From positions 3,792,501 to 3,856,500 of the forward strand of contig NZ_CP023690.1 of NCBI RefSeq assembly GCF_008704795.1: DNA of 64,000 nucleotides, in the 5' to 3' direction. The translations under genes were made by a program, and so were the position numbers. This document shows positions 16,619 through 25,462 of the stretch, in pieces. The notes below the pieces were generated by a model that did no database searches, was not told the origin of the DNA, and saw nothing but the letters and a program-made list of their open reading frames with translations. How positions within the stretch are numbered: the stretch's first letter is position 1; every line of letters begins with the position of its first letter. Source of the DNA: Streptomyces spectabilis. GTDB lineage: Bacteria; Actinomycetota; Actinomycetes; Streptomycetales; Streptomycetaceae.

Positions 16619-17545
16619 CTACGCCTGCGGCACCGGGACCGCCGCCTCCTTGGGGGTGTCCGTCGGGGCGTAGCGCTGCGGGGCCTGGCTGATCGGCGTC
16701 AGGTCCTTGTGGATGGCCTTGGCGACCCGCTGGATGGTGTCGACGCCGTAGTTCATGGAGCCGTTGCCGTGGGTGAGCACGGAGATCGTGTAGTCGTGGC
16801 CGCGGCCCTTGAAGGCGCCGACGCTGTGCACGCGCCAGCCGTGCGTGGCGCGGGGCAGCCAGCCGTTCTTGACGTGGGTCTTGACGCCGGAGGGGGCGCC
16901 CGCCGGGGTGCCCCAGCGCTGGTCGCGGACGACCTGGTTCATCAGCTTCAGGATATACGCGCGGGCGTTGTCGCTGAGCACGGAGTTCGGCGCGGTGATC
17001 AGCGAGAGCAGCTTCTGCTCGTCGTTGACGTTGATCCGGGTCAGGCCCCAGTAGCCGCCGGAGCCGGGCACGGTCTTGGTCATCTTCGCGGCGGCCAGGA
17101 ACTTCTTGACCTTGCCCGCGCCGAGCTGGCGCCACAGCGCGGTGGTGGCGTTGTTGTCGGACTTGGTGATCATGGCCTTGGCGAGGCTGGACTCGCGGTC
17201 GGTCAGATACCGGTTGTTCTTCTTCGCGTCCCACAGCAGCGTGGCGAGGACGGTCACCTTGACGACGCTCGCCGAGTCGAACGAGGTCGTGCCGCGCAGG
17301 GTGCACGTCGTCTTGGTGGCCTTGTCGTACAGGCCGACGGCGATGGTGCCCTTGCGGTTCTTCAGGGCGGCGGTGATGTCCTTGGTGAGCTTCTTCGCCA
17401 GCTCCGGCTGGGCCGAGGTGCACTTGACCTGGGCCGTCGCGGCGGCAGCGGGGGTGGCGGCGGCCGTCCCCACGAGCGGCACGAGGACGGCGGCGGCCGC
17501 ACCGGCGCTCAGCACGCGGGCACGCCGGGATATGCGGTGAGTCAT
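16619..17545 (-). CDS. Secreted class A beta-lactamase-like serine hydrolase
   Basis: 308 residues from ATG 17545, with GGGGGGAA upstream. Residues 1-38 are a signal peptide (twin Arg in HRISRRARVLSAGAAAA, so Sec or Tat). The mature part has the class A skeleton: FDSASVVKVTVLATLL holds the Ser-x-x-Lys pair, and MITKSDNNATTALWRQLG holds the SDN motif. The third motif (KTG in true beta-lactamases) is not obvious; KNGW or THGN occupies that region. It probably acts as an extracellular penicillin-interacting hydrolase or low-activity carboxypeptidase, not as a proven resistance enzyme. Monocistronic, with a very strong terminator. Confidence 0.83.
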   Translation of the reverse strand: MTHRISRRARVLSAGAAAAVLVPLVGTAAATPAAAATAQVKCTSAQPELAKKLTKDITAALKNRKGTIAVGLYDKATKTTCTLRGTTSFDSASVVKVTVLATLLWDAKKNNRYLTDRESSLAKAMITKSDNNATTALWRQLGAGKVKKFLAAAKMTKTVPGSGGYWGLTRINVNDEQKLLSLITAPNSVLSDNARAYILKLMNQVVRDQRWGTPAGAPSGVKTHVKNGWLPRATHGWRVHSVGAFKGRGHDYTISVLTHGNGSMNYGVDTIQRVAKAIHKDLTPISQAPQRYAPTDTPKEAAVPVPQA

Positions 17546-17678
17546 GGAGGTTCCCCCCGTAGTCGGTACACGCGTGCGCCCCCGGCGCACGCGCATCCCA
17601 TGACTCACCTACACGAGTGAATGGTTGTACGGCGAACAGTACTGTGACGAAACCGACCGCCGACGGGACCGGCCGTCC

Positions 17679-19364
17679 TCAGCCGAGGTGCGTCGGCGCG
17701 AACATGCGCAGGAGCGCGGGCAGCACGACCACGCTCGGGCCCGGCTCGGCGAGTGCCTTCGCCAGGTCGTCCCGGAGCGTCTCGGGCGAGGTCCGTACGC
17801 CCGGCACCCCGAAGGACTCGGCGAGCGCGACGAAGTCGGGCCGGGTCAGCTCGGTCGCCGTCGCCTCGCCGAAGGCGTCGGCCATGTACTCGCGCAGGAT
17901 GCCGTAGCCGCCGTCGTCGACGATCAGCCAGGTCACGTTCAGGCCGTACTGCCTCGCGGTGGCCAGCTCGGCGATCGAGTACATCGCGCCGCCGTCACCG
18001 GAGACGGCGAGCACAGGCCGGGTGGGGTCGGCGGCGGCCGCCCCGAGGGCGGCGGGGAAGCCGTAGCCGAGGCCGCCCGCGCCCTGCGCCGAGTGCATGG
18101 TGTTGGGGCGCCGCGCGTCGAAGGCGGACCACGCCCAGTACGCCAGGATCGTCATGTCCCAGAACGACGGCGAGCCGTCCGGCAGGGCGGCCCGCACGGA
18201 CGCGAGGACCTCCTGCTCCAGGGTCAGGCCCTGCCCCTCGATGCGGGCGCGGACCTTCGCGAGCAGGGCCGCGACCCGCTCGGGCGCCGCCGGGTCCCGG
18301 CGCTCCCCCACCGTCTCCAGGAGCGCGGTCAGGGCGAGCCGGGCGTCGGCGTGGATGCCGAGCGCCGGGTGGTTGGACTCCAGCTTGCCGGGGTCGGCCT
18401 CGATCTGGACGACCCGGCCGCGGGGCTTGAACGTGTGGTAGTTGGAGGACAGTTCGCCGAGCCCGGAGCCGACCACGAGCAGGACGTCCGCGTCCTCCAG
18501 GAGGTCGGTCGTGTGCCGGTCCTCCAGCCAGGACTGGAGGGACAGCGGGTGCTCCCAGGGGAAGGCGCCCTTGCCGCCGAAGGTGGTGACGACCGGCGCG
18601 TCCAGCCTCTCGGCGAGCGCGCGGAGCTTGCCGGAGGCGTCGGCGCGGACGACCCCGCCGCCCGCGATGATCGCCGGGCGCTCGGCCCGCGTCAGCAGAT
18701 CGGCGGCCACGGCGGTCAGCTCCGGGCGCGGCACCAGTTCGCGCGGGGTCGCGTCGACGGCGGTGACCTGCGGCAGCGAAGTCTCCGCGAGCAGCACGTC
18801 CTGCGGGATCTCCACCCACACCGGGCCGTGCGGCGCGGTGAGCGCCGACTCCCAGGCCGCCGCGATCGCGGACGGGATCTGGGACTGCGTGCGGACGGTG
18901 TGGACGGACTTGACCACGTCCCGGAACGAGGCCTGCTGGTCGCGCAGTTCGTGCAGATAGCCGTGGCGCCCGCCGCCGAGCCCGGCGACGGGGACCTGGC
19001 TGCCGATGGCGAGCACGGGGGCGCTGGCGGCGGCCGCTTCCTGGAGCGCGGCGAGCGACATCAGCGCGCCGGGCCCCGTCGAGAGCAGCAGCGGCGCGAC
19101 CTCGCCCGTGACCCGCCCGTAGGCGTCCGCCGCGAACCCGGCGTTGTTCTCCACCCGAAGGCCGACGTACCGCAGGCGGGAGCGGCGCAGCGCGTCGAAC
19201 ATGCCGAGGGCGTGCTGCCCGGGCAGCCCGAACACGGTGGACGCGCCGAGCCCGGACAGGGTCTCGACGACGAGGTCGCCGCCGTTGCGCCCGGCGGGCG
19301 GGTTCAGGGCGGCCTCGGTCTGCGCGGCGGTGGGCCTCAGTTCCAGGTCGTGGTCGTGGGTCAC
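17679..19364 (-). CDS. Thiamine-diphosphate-dependent enzyme, possible 2-ketoarginine decarboxylase
   Basis: 561 residues with the acetolactate-synthase domain order. The N-terminal PYR domain has the activating Glu in [21 protein letters not shown] central domain follows (~200-330), then a C-terminal PP domain with [20 protein letters not shown] and [12 protein letters not shown] binding Mg-ThDP. It starts at a GTG overlapping the ureohydrolase stop (GTGA), so the two are translationally coupled. The neighbour hydrolyses a guanidino compound, so the most economical role is AruI-like decarboxylation of 5-guanidino-2-oxopentanoate to 4-guanidinobutanal, as in the arginine transaminase pathway; length is close to AruI (about 560). 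An acetolactate- or carboxyethylarginine-synthase-like role remains possible. Confidence 0.85.
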   Translation of the reverse strand: MTHDHDLELRPTAAQTEAALNPPAGRNGGDLVVETLSGLGASTVFGLPGQHALGMFDALRRSRLRYVGLRVENNAGFAADAYGRVTGEVAPLLLSTGPGALMSLAALQEAAAASAPVLAIGSQVPVAGLGGGRHGYLHELRDQQASFRDVVKSVHTVRTQSQIPSAIAAAWESALTAPHGPVWVEIPQDVLLAETSLPQVTAVDATPRELVPRPELTAVAADLLTRAERPAIIAGGGVVRADASGKLRALAERLDAPVVTTFGGKGAFPWEHPLSLQSWLEDRHTTDLLEDADVLLVVGSGLGELSSNYHTFKPRGRVVQIEADPGKLESNHPALGIHADARLALTALLETVGERRDPAAPERVAALLAKVRARIEGQGLTLEQEVLASVRAALPDGSPSFWDMTILAYWAWSAFDARRPNTMHSAQGAGGLGYGFPAALGAAAADPTRPVLAVSGDGGAMYSIAELATARQYGLNVTWLIVDDGGYGILREYMADAFGEATATELTRPDFVALAESFGVPGVRTSPETLRDDLAKALAEPGPSVVVLPALLRMFAPTHLG

Positions 19365-20335
19365 TTGGCGCGGGCCTCCGCGATCTGGCGGGACATGATC
19401 GTCGTCAGTTCGTACGCGGTGTGCGACGCGGCCACGGCGGTGATCTCGGCGTGGTCGTAGGCCGGGGCGACCTCGACGACGTCGGCGGAGACCAGGTTGC
19501 AGGAGGCCAGGCCGCGCAGGATCTCCAGGAGCTCGCGGGAGGTCATGCCGCCCGCCTCCGGGGTGCCGGTGCCCGGGGCGTGGGCCGGGTCCAGGCAGTC
19601 GATGTCGATGGAGATGTACAGCGGCCGGTCGCCGATGCGCTGGCGCAGCTGGTCGGCGACCTCGTCGGCGCCGCGGCGGTAGATGTCCGCCGAGGTGACG
19701 ATGCCGAAGCCCATCTTCTCGTCGTCGGTGAGGTCCTTCTTGCCGTACAGCGGACCGCGCGTGCCGACGTGGCTGAGCGCCTCGGTGTCGAGGATGCCCT
19801 CCTCCACGGCCCGGCGGAACGGGGTGCCGTGCGTGTACTCGGCGCCGAAGTAGGTGTCCCAGGTGTCGAGGTGCGCGTCGAAGTGCAGCAGCGCGACCGG
19901 GCCGTGCTTCTTCGCCACCGAGCGCAGCAGGGGCAGCGCGATGGTGTGGTCGCCGCCGAGGGTCATCATCCGGGCGCCGGTGCCGAGCAGGTCGTCGGCG
20001 GCGGCCTCGATGGTCTCCACGGCCTCGTTGATGTTGAACGGGTTCGCCGCGATGTCGCCGGCGTCGGCGACCTGGGCGAGCGCGAACGGCGACGCGTCCT
20101 GGGCCGGGTTGTACGGGCGCAGGAGGCGGGACGCCTCCCGGATCGCGTTGCCGCCGAAGCGGGCGCCCGGCCGGTACGACACGCCCGAGTCGAAGGGGAC
20201 GCCGACGACCGCCACGTCCGCGGTGCCGACCTCGTCGAGGCGCGGGAGGCGGGCGTAGGTCGCGGGGCCCGCGTAGCGCGGTATCCGCGAGGAGTCCACG
20301 GGGCCGCGCGGGGTGGTGTTCTCGGGGGTGGTCAT
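19361..20335 (-). CDS. Agmatinase/guanidinobutyrase-family ureohydrolase
   Basis: 324 residues from ATG 20335 (GGAGAC site upstream). The binuclear manganese ligands are all visible: [15 protein letters not shown] near residue 125, [18 protein letters not shown] near 150, and [20 protein letters not shown] near 230. The family removes urea from agmatine, 4-guanidinobutyrate, 3-guanidinopropionate or proclavaminate precursors. Pairing with a ThDP decarboxylase suggests guanidinobutyrase, giving GABA plus urea. The stop overlaps the next start by four bases. It is separated from the upstream SSS transporter by a strong hairpin repeat, so it likely has its own promoter, near TGTACGTAAAC at 20361-20371. 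Often labelled SpeB; substrate not proven. Confidence 0.9.
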   Translation of the reverse strand: MTTPENTTPRGPVDSSRIPRYAGPATYARLPRLDEVGTADVAVVGVPFDSGVSYRPGARFGGNAIREASRLLRPYNPAQDASPFALAQVADAGDIAANPFNINEAVETIEAAADDLLGTGARMMTLGGDHTIALPLLRSVAKKHGPVALLHFDAHLDTWDTYFGAEYTHGTPFRRAVEEGILDTEALSHVGTRGPLYGKKDLTDDEKMGFGIVTSADIYRRGADEVADQLRQRIGDRPLYISIDIDCLDPAHAPGTGTPEAGGMTSRELLEILRGLASCNLVSADVVEVAPAYDHAEITAVAASHTAYELTTIMSRQIAEARAK

Positions 20336-20412
20336 GGTCGGTGTCTCCTGGTGCAACGAATGTACGTAAACAGTGTGAACCCTCACGGTGCGCCCCACGG
20401 ACGCGAGGGTTT

Positions 20413-20461
20413 CAGCCCCTCCGGCGTTTGAGGAGCGGGGGTCTGGGGGCGGAGCCCCCAG
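20413..20461 (-). terminator. Terminator carrying the dispersed TCCGGCGTTTGAGGA repeat
   Basis: The core TCCGGCGTTTGAGGA at 20420-20434 is followed by a perfect GC-rich hairpin CTGGGGGCGGAGCCCCCAG at 20443-20461. It lies four bases past the end of the SSS transporter gene and upstream of the ureohydrolase, so it should terminate the former. Confidence 0.75.
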
Positions 20462-20464
20462 GGG

Positions 20465-21907
20465 TCAGGCCGTCACGGGCACCTCCGGGTCACGCCCAGC
20501 GACCCGTTCACGCCAAGCCGCGAGCGTCCCCGCATCGGTGGGCCGCGTGGCCAGCGAGACCGCCACGTAGACCACAAGCGAGGTCAGGAGCCCGTAGTAG
20601 ATGGGCTCGTTGGCGAGGATGCCGTAGTGCCACATCAGGCCGATCACGGAGAGCCCGCCCGCGACGACGGCGGCAAGGGCGCCCGCCCCGGTCCCGCGCC
20701 GCCAGAGCAGCCCGCCGATGATCGGCACGAGGAGCCCGCCGACCAGCAGGTTGTACGCGACGGTCAGCGCCTGGACGACGTCGTTGAGGGCGATGGCGAC
20801 ACCGATGACGGCGACCCCCATGACGAGGATGAAGGCGCGGTTGCCCCTCACCTCGTCGTGCGGGTCGCCCTGCCCGGCGGCGCCCCGCAGCCGCGACCAG
20901 ATGTCGTTGTTGGCGACGGTCGCGCAGGCGATGAGCGCGCCGGACGAGGTGGACATCACGGCGGCGAGCGCGGCGGCCAGCACCAACCCCCGCACGCCCA
21001 TGGGCAGTTCGTCCTTCACGATGGTGGCGAAGGCGGAGTCGGGGCTGGGCAGGTTCGGGTACATGACCTTCGCGGCGGTGCCGATGACGGCGCCCGCGAG
21101 GGCGTAGACGAGGCAGTACGTACCGGCGACCGTGCCGCCCCAGCGGGCGACCTTGTCGCTGCGCGCGGTGAACACCCGCTGCCAGATGTCCTGCCCGATG
21201 AGCATGCCGAAGGTGTAGATCAGTACGTAGGTGAAGATCGTCTCGCCGCCGACGCCGAACGGTTCGAAGTAGTCGTCCGGCAGCTTGGCCCTCATCTCGC
21301 CGAAGCCGCCCGCCTTGACCACCGCGATGGGCAGCAGCAGGAGCAGCACGCCGATCGTCTTGACCACGAACTGCACCATGTCCGTGAGCGTGATCGACCA
21401 CATGCCGCCGAGCGTCGAGTACGCGACGACGATGGAGCCGCCGATGACGATGGCGAGCGTGCGGTTCACGTCGAAGAGGACGTCGAAGATCGTGGCGTAC
21501 GCGATGGTGGAGGTCACCGCGAGCATCAGCGTGTAGCCCCACATGACGACGCCGGACAGGACGCCCGCGCGGCCGCCGTAGCGCAGGTCGAGCATCTCGG
21601 AGACGGTGTAGACCTTCAGCCGGGCGATGCGGGCGGAGAAGAAGACCGAGAGCGCGAGCAGGCCGAGGCCGATGGTGAAGACCATCCAGGCGCCGGACAG
21701 GCCGTGCGTGTAGCCGAGGCCGACGCCGCCGATGGTGGAGGCGCCGCCGAGGACGATCGCGGCCATCGTGCCGGAGTACATCCACGGCCCGAGGCGGCGG
21801 CCCGCGACGAGGAACTCGCTCTTGGACTTGGCGCGGCGCATGCCCCACCAGCCCATGGCGAGCATCCCGGCGAGATAGACGACGATCACTGTGTAGTCGA
21901 CGGCCAT
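20465..21907 (-). CDS. Sodium:solute symporter (SSS family)
   Basis: 480 residues, all membrane. About 13 hydrophobic segments are visible. The N-terminus VDYTVIVVYLAGMLAMGWWG is typical of SSS proteins. Other family marks are SEFLVAGRRLGPWMYSGTMA, GGASTIGGVGLGYTHGLSG, and the sodium-site region LAAALAAVMSTSSGALIACA in TM8. The family couples Na+ entry to uptake of proline, pantothenate, sugars, urea and other solutes. Between a ureohydrolase pair and a PucR regulator, uptake of a guanidino or amino compound is a reasonable inference. The ATG is preceded by AAGGAGGCC. It is divergent from the pucR-type gene. Confidence 0.9.
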   Translation of the reverse strand: MAVDYTVIVVYLAGMLAMGWWGMRRAKSKSEFLVAGRRLGPWMYSGTMAAIVLGGASTIGGVGLGYTHGLSGAWMVFTIGLGLLALSVFFSARIARLKVYTVSEMLDLRYGGRAGVLSGVVMWGYTLMLAVTSTIAYATIFDVLFDVNRTLAIVIGGSIVVAYSTLGGMWSITLTDMVQFVVKTIGVLLLLLPIAVVKAGGFGEMRAKLPDDYFEPFGVGGETIFTYVLIYTFGMLIGQDIWQRVFTARSDKVARWGGTVAGTYCLVYALAGAVIGTAAKVMYPNLPSPDSAFATIVKDELPMGVRGLVLAAALAAVMSTSSGALIACATVANNDIWSRLRGAAGQGDPHDEVRGNRAFILVMGVAVIGVAIALNDVVQALTVAYNLLVGGLLVPIIGGLLWRRGTGAGALAAVVAGGLSVIGLMWHYGILANEPIYYGLLTSLVVYVAVSLATRPTDAGTLAAWRERVAGRDPEVPVTA

Positions 21908-22113
21908 GCGCTGGCCTCCTTACGCACCTCGGTGGCGTGTCGTGCAGTTGGCAGCGGCGCGACGGCGAGGCGACCGCACCGCGGAGGACCGGCCGTGGGG
22001 ACATCCGCCCGTACCCACGGCCCTCGGTCGGCACGACCCTAGGTGGCCGGAAAGCATCGCTGAAGTGTACGTTTCCTCTACTTTCACCGGGCCAGATGGA
22101 GGGATCGTCCACC

Positions 22114-23616
22114 ATGGCGGAGTCCACCCCGTCACCGTCGCCGTCGGCCGCGCCGCCCCCGGCCCCGCCCACCCCGCCCGTGCCGCTGGCCGCCCTGCTC
22201 GCCCACGAGGGCCTCGGGCTGCGCCAGATCGCGGGCCCGGACGCCGCGGGCACCGACATCCACTGGGTGCACACCTCGGAGATGGCCGACCCGTACCCGT
22301 ACCTCCTGGGCGGCGAGCTGCTCCTGACGGCGGGGGTGCACGTGCGCACCGGCGACGCCTCCTTGGACACCTACGTGTCCCGCATCGTGACGGCGGGCGG
22401 CGCGGCCCTCGGCTTCGGCGTCGCGCCCGTGCACGACACCGTGCCGCGCGCGCTGGTGGAGGCCTGTGACCGGCATGGCCTCCCGCTGCTCGAAGTGCCG
22501 CCGCAGACGACGTTCAGCGGGGTCGCGCGGGCCGTGTGGCAGCTCATGGCGGAGGCCAGGCACACCGAGCTGCGCCGCGTCGCCCGGGCCCAGCAGGGCC
22601 TCGCGGTGGCCGCCGCACGGCCCGACCCGGTGCCCGCGCTGCTGCGGCAGCTCGCGACGCGCCTCGACGGGTACGCGGCCCTGCACACCGCCGACGGCAC
22701 GCCCGCCCAGAGCGCGGGCACCCCGCCCGGCGACGCGGCGCTCGCCGCCCTCGACCGGCTCGCCGGAGTCGTGCTGCACCCGGCCGAGCCCCGCCCGGCG
22801 CCCGCGTCCGGCACGGACACCGCCGGGGCCACGCACCTCGCCGCGTACGCGCTCGCCGGGCCGCGGGGCCTGGCCCTCGGCGTCGCCACGCGCCGCCGCG
22901 AACCGGGCGACCACACCATCGCCCAGGTCGCCGCCGTCCTGCTCGCCCTGCTCACCGCAGGACATCAGGGCGCCACCGAGTCCGCGCGCTCCGCCGCCCT
23001 CGTCCGGCTGCTGCTCGGCGCGGACCCGCACGAGGTGGCGCCCCTGCTCGGCGCCGACCGCTGGACCGTGGTCCACGCGCGCGTGCAGCGCGGCTCCGGC
23101 ACTCCCCCGCCCACCTCCGCCGCCCTGGCCACGGCCCTCGGCAGCACCTTGGTGGATGCCGCGCCCGAGGTCACCAGGCTGCTGCTGCCCGCGGACCGCG
23201 AGGTCACCGCGCAGGACGGCTGGACCCTCGGCGTCTCCGCGCCCGCCGCCGTCGAGGCCCTCGCCGCCGCCGACGCGCAGGCCGCGCGGGCCGTGCGCAG
23301 GGCCGGGGCGACCCGCGTCCCGCTGGTGCGCCACCGCGAGACGGGCCTGGCCTCGCTCGTCGCGCCCGCCGAGGCCGCCGCGCACGCGCGCGAGCTGCTC
23401 GCCCCGCTCGGCGAGAGCCCGGCCCTGACCGAGACGCTGCGCACCTGGCTCTCCCTGCACGGCAGTTGGGACCGGACGGCCGCCGCCCTGTCGGTGCACC
23501 GCAACACCGTCCGCCAGCGCGTCGCCCGCTGCGCCGCGCTGCTCGACGCCGACCTCGACGACCCGGACGTACGCATGGAACTGTGGTTCGCCCTGAACCA
23601 CGGGCAGCGCCCCTAA
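22114..23616 (+). CDS. PucR-family transcriptional regulator
   Basis: About 500 residues from ATG 22114, which has GGAGGG upstream; ATG 22096 and an earlier one at 21937 are less likely. After a Pro/Ala-rich tail, residues ~15-140 form the PucR ligand domain (IHWVHTSEMADPYPYLLGGE, then ELLLTAGVHVRTGDASLDTY). A GGDEF-like central region follows. The C-terminus is the PucR helix-turn-helix: LRTWLSLHGSWDRTAAALSV followed by HRNTVRQRVARCAALL. PucR proteins activate purine, amino-acid and guanidino catabolism. Divergent from the SSS transporter, so it probably regulates that gene and the ureohydrolase/ThDP pair. Its stop codon lies inside a dispersed hairpin repeat. Confidence 0.9.
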   Translation: MAESTPSPSPSAAPPPAPPTPPVPLAALLAHEGLGLRQIAGPDAAGTDIHWVHTSEMADPYPYLLGGELLLTAGVHVRTGDASLDTYVSRIVTAGGAALGFGVAPVHDTVPRALVEACDRHGLPLLEVPPQTTFSGVARAVWQLMAEARHTELRRVARAQQGLAVAAARPDPVPALLRQLATRLDGYAALHTADGTPAQSAGTPPGDAALAALDRLAGVVLHPAEPRPAPASGTDTAGATHLAAYALAGPRGLALGVATRRREPGDHTIAQVAAVLLALLTAGHQGATESARSAALVRLLLGADPHEVAPLLGADRWTVVHARVQRGSGTPPPTSAALATALGSTLVDAAPEVTRLLLPADREVTAQDGWTLGVSAPAAVEALAAADAQAARAVRRAGATRVPLVRHRETGLASLVAPAEAAAHARELLAPLGESPALTETLRTWLSLHGSWDRTAAALSVHRNTVRQRVARCAALLDADLDDPDVRMELWFALNHGQRP

Positions 23617-23671
23617 GGGGCGCGGGGAACTGCGCGAGCAACCACCGGCGGAGCCGCACCCGACAGACGAC
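23607..23671 (+). repeat. Dispersed intergenic repeat with GCGCCCC hairpin, copy 2
   Basis: GCGCCCCTAAGGGGCGC (perfect 8-bp arms) is followed by GGGGAACTGCGCGAGCAACC and a CGGAGCCGCACCCGACAGAC tail, matching the copy at 3651-3712. The TAA inside the hairpin loop is the stop codon of the pucR-type gene, so the element supplies both stop and probable terminator. Confidence 0.75.
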
Positions 23672-23714
23672 CCGCACCCCGCCCGGCCCGCAGGGCCGAC
23701 GGCACAATGGACCC

Positions 23715-24500
23715 ATGCCGACACCGACCCGCGCAGCGCTCGTAGACCACCTCGTCCGCACCCGCATAGCGGGAGACGTGGCCACGCCCCGCGAGAACAA
23801 CCTCTCCCACTACCGCAAGCTCGCGAACGGCGACCGTCACTACTGGCTCGGCCTGGAACTCGGCGACCGCTGGAGCGACGAGCAGGACGTGCTCGCGGTG
23901 ATGGCCGAACGCTGCGGCGTGATCGACGACCCGCAGCACCGCCAGGGCCAGGACACCATCGACCCGGAGCTGACGGTCGACGCCCTGGAGCGGATGGCGG
24001 GCCGCCTTCGCAAGGCCGCCGACGCCAAGGAGCGCGTCCTGTTCGCGACCGGCCACCCCGGAGGCCTGCTCGACGTGCACCGGGCGACGGCGGCCGCGCT
24101 GCGCGCCGCGGGCTGCGAGATCGTCGTCATCCCGGACGGTCTGACGGCGGACGAGGGCTTCCTCTTCCAGTTCGCGGACGTGGCCGTCCTGGAGCGCGGC
24201 GCGACCCTGTGGCACACGCATTCGCCGGAGCCGATGAACGCGGTCCTGGACGGCCTGCTGCGCGCGGAGCGCCCCCTGCCGGACCTGGTCGTCGCCGACC
24301 ACGGCTGGGCGGGCCGGGCGGGCCAGCGCGGCATCGACTCCGTCGGCTACGCGGACTGCAACGACCCGGCCCTGTTCATCGCGGAGGCCGAGGGCACGCT
24401 CCAGGTGACGGTCCCCCTGGACGACCACGTGACGAGCCCGCGCTTCTACGACCCGATGACGGCCTATCTGCTCGACGCGGCGGGGCTTGCGCAGGCCTGA
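23715..24500 (+). CDS. Conserved actinobacterial protein, phosphatase-like annotation uncertain
   Basis: 261 residues from ATG 23715. CACAAT ends six bases before the ATG and no ribosome site is visible, so the mRNA may be leaderless. The protein opens TRAALVDHLVRTRIAGDVAT, then HYWLGLELGDRWSDEQDVLA. A Rossmann-like half follows with VLFATGHPGGLLDVHRATAA, CEIVVIPDGLTADEGF, TLWHTHSPEPMNAVLDGLL and LVVADHGWAGRAGQRGIDSV. Relatives in Streptomyces are, as far as I recall, called phosphatase, but I see no classical phosphatase signature. The TGHPGG and ADHGWAGRAGQ segments may bind a phosphate or sugar nucleotide. Its 3' end overlaps the convergent CDF gene by 37 bases. Confidence 0.72.
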   Translation: MPTPTRAALVDHLVRTRIAGDVATPRENNLSHYRKLANGDRHYWLGLELGDRWSDEQDVLAVMAERCGVIDDPQHRQGQDTIDPELTVDALERMAGRLRKAADAKERVLFATGHPGGLLDVHRATAAALRAAGCEIVVIPDGLTADEGFLFQFADVAVLERGATLWHTHSPEPMNAVLDGLLRAERPLPDLVVADHGWAGRAGQRGIDSVGYADCNDPALFIAEAEGTLQVTVPLDDHVTSPRFYDPMTAYLLDAAGLAQA

Positions 24501-25429
24501 TCCGGGCCCGGCGTCGGGTCCAGGTACACCCGGCGCACCGCGGGGAAGCGGGCCTGGAGGCGGCGGGCCATGCGGTCGCAGGCCCGCTCGACCTCCGCGG
24601 CCGTGGACACGTCACGGAAGTTCACCTTGGCCGCGACGAGCGCCTCCCGCGGCCCCTGGAGCAGCGTGGTCAGCTCCAGGACGTCCACCACGTGCGGGTC
24701 CGCGAGGAGTTCGGCGCGCACCCGCTCGCGCACCGGCTTCGGCAGGGGGCGGCCGATGAGCAGTTCCGCGTTGGCGTGTCCGAGGACCCAGGCGACGTAC
24801 ACGAGCAGTACGCCGATGGCGAGCGAGGCGACGCCGTCCCAGACGCCCGAGCCGGTGAGCTGGCCGCCGAGCAGGCCGCCCGCGGCGAGCACGAGGCCCG
24901 CGAGCGCGGCGGAGTCCTCCATCACGACCGCCTTCACCGCGGTGTCGGGGGTGTGCCGCAGATAGTGCTCGACGCGCACGTCGAACCGTTCGGCCGCGCC
25001 GCGCGCCTGCTTCAGGCCGGTGCGCAGCGAGTAGCCCTCCAGGAGGAAGGCGATCCCGAGGACGACGTACGAGACGAGCGGGTCGCCGGGCTCCTCGCCG
25101 TGCGTGAGGGTGTGGATCCCGTCGTAGAGGGCGAAGACGCCGCCGCCGACGAAGGTGGCGACGGAGGCGAGCAGCGCCCAGACGTAGCGCGCGCCGCCGT
25201 AGCCGAGCGGGTGGTCCTCGTCGGCGGGGCGCCGCGCGCTCTTCAGCGAGAGGAGCAGCATCAGCTCCGTGACGGTGTCGGCCACGGAGTGCGCCGCCTC
25301 CGACAGCATCGCGCTGGATCCGCTGACGACCCCGGCGACGGCCTTGGCGACGGCGATGCCGAGGTTGGCCAGGGCGGCGACGAGAACGGTGAAGGTGCTT
25401 TCGGCTGCGGGTTCCGCGGGTTCACCCAT
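24464..25429 (-). CDS. Cation diffusion facilitator (CDF) family transporter
   Basis: 321 residues with six membrane segments and a C-terminal cytoplasmic domain. The first helices carry TFTVLVAALANLGIAVAKAV, GSSAMLSEAAHSVADTVTEL (the first His/Asp metal site) and HPLGYGGARYVWALLASVAT. The fifth helix has VVMEDSAALAGLVLAAGGLL, where the usual HxxxD is ExxxA/D-like (a variant metal site). From residue ~215 the LADPHVVDVLELTTLLQGPR region forms the ferredoxin-like dimerisation domain. CDF proteins export Zn, Fe, Mn or Co in exchange for protons. No metalloregulator is adjacent. Confidence 0.88.
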   Translation of the reverse strand: MGEPAEPAAESTFTVLVAALANLGIAVAKAVAGVVSGSSAMLSEAAHSVADTVTELMLLLSLKSARRPADEDHPLGYGGARYVWALLASVATFVGGGVFALYDGIHTLTHGEEPGDPLVSYVVLGIAFLLEGYSLRTGLKQARGAAERFDVRVEHYLRHTPDTAVKAVVMEDSAALAGLVLAAGGLLGGQLTGSGVWDGVASLAIGVLLVYVAWVLGHANAELLIGRPLPKPVRERVRAELLADPHVVDVLELTTLLQGPREALVAAKVNFRDVSTAAEVERACDRMARRLQARFPAVRRVYLDPTPGPDQACASPAASSR

Positions 25430-25462
25430 GGTGGGGCAGTATGCCGGAATTGAGGGGAAACC

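Noticed and set aside
12747..16673. Two long plus-strand frames opposite the ABC exporter
   Set aside because: Same antisense artefact; the minus strand has both complete ATPase domains.
16619..17545. A true antibiotic-resistance beta-lactamase
   Set aside because: Ser-x-x-Lys and SDN are present, but the KTG-type third motif and a clear Omega-loop Glu are not evident by eye.
17679..20335. Clavulanic-acid-like early genes (ceaS-pah)
   Set aside because: The enzyme families match, but no beta-lactam synthetase, oxygenase or other clavam gene is near; a catabolic role is simpler.
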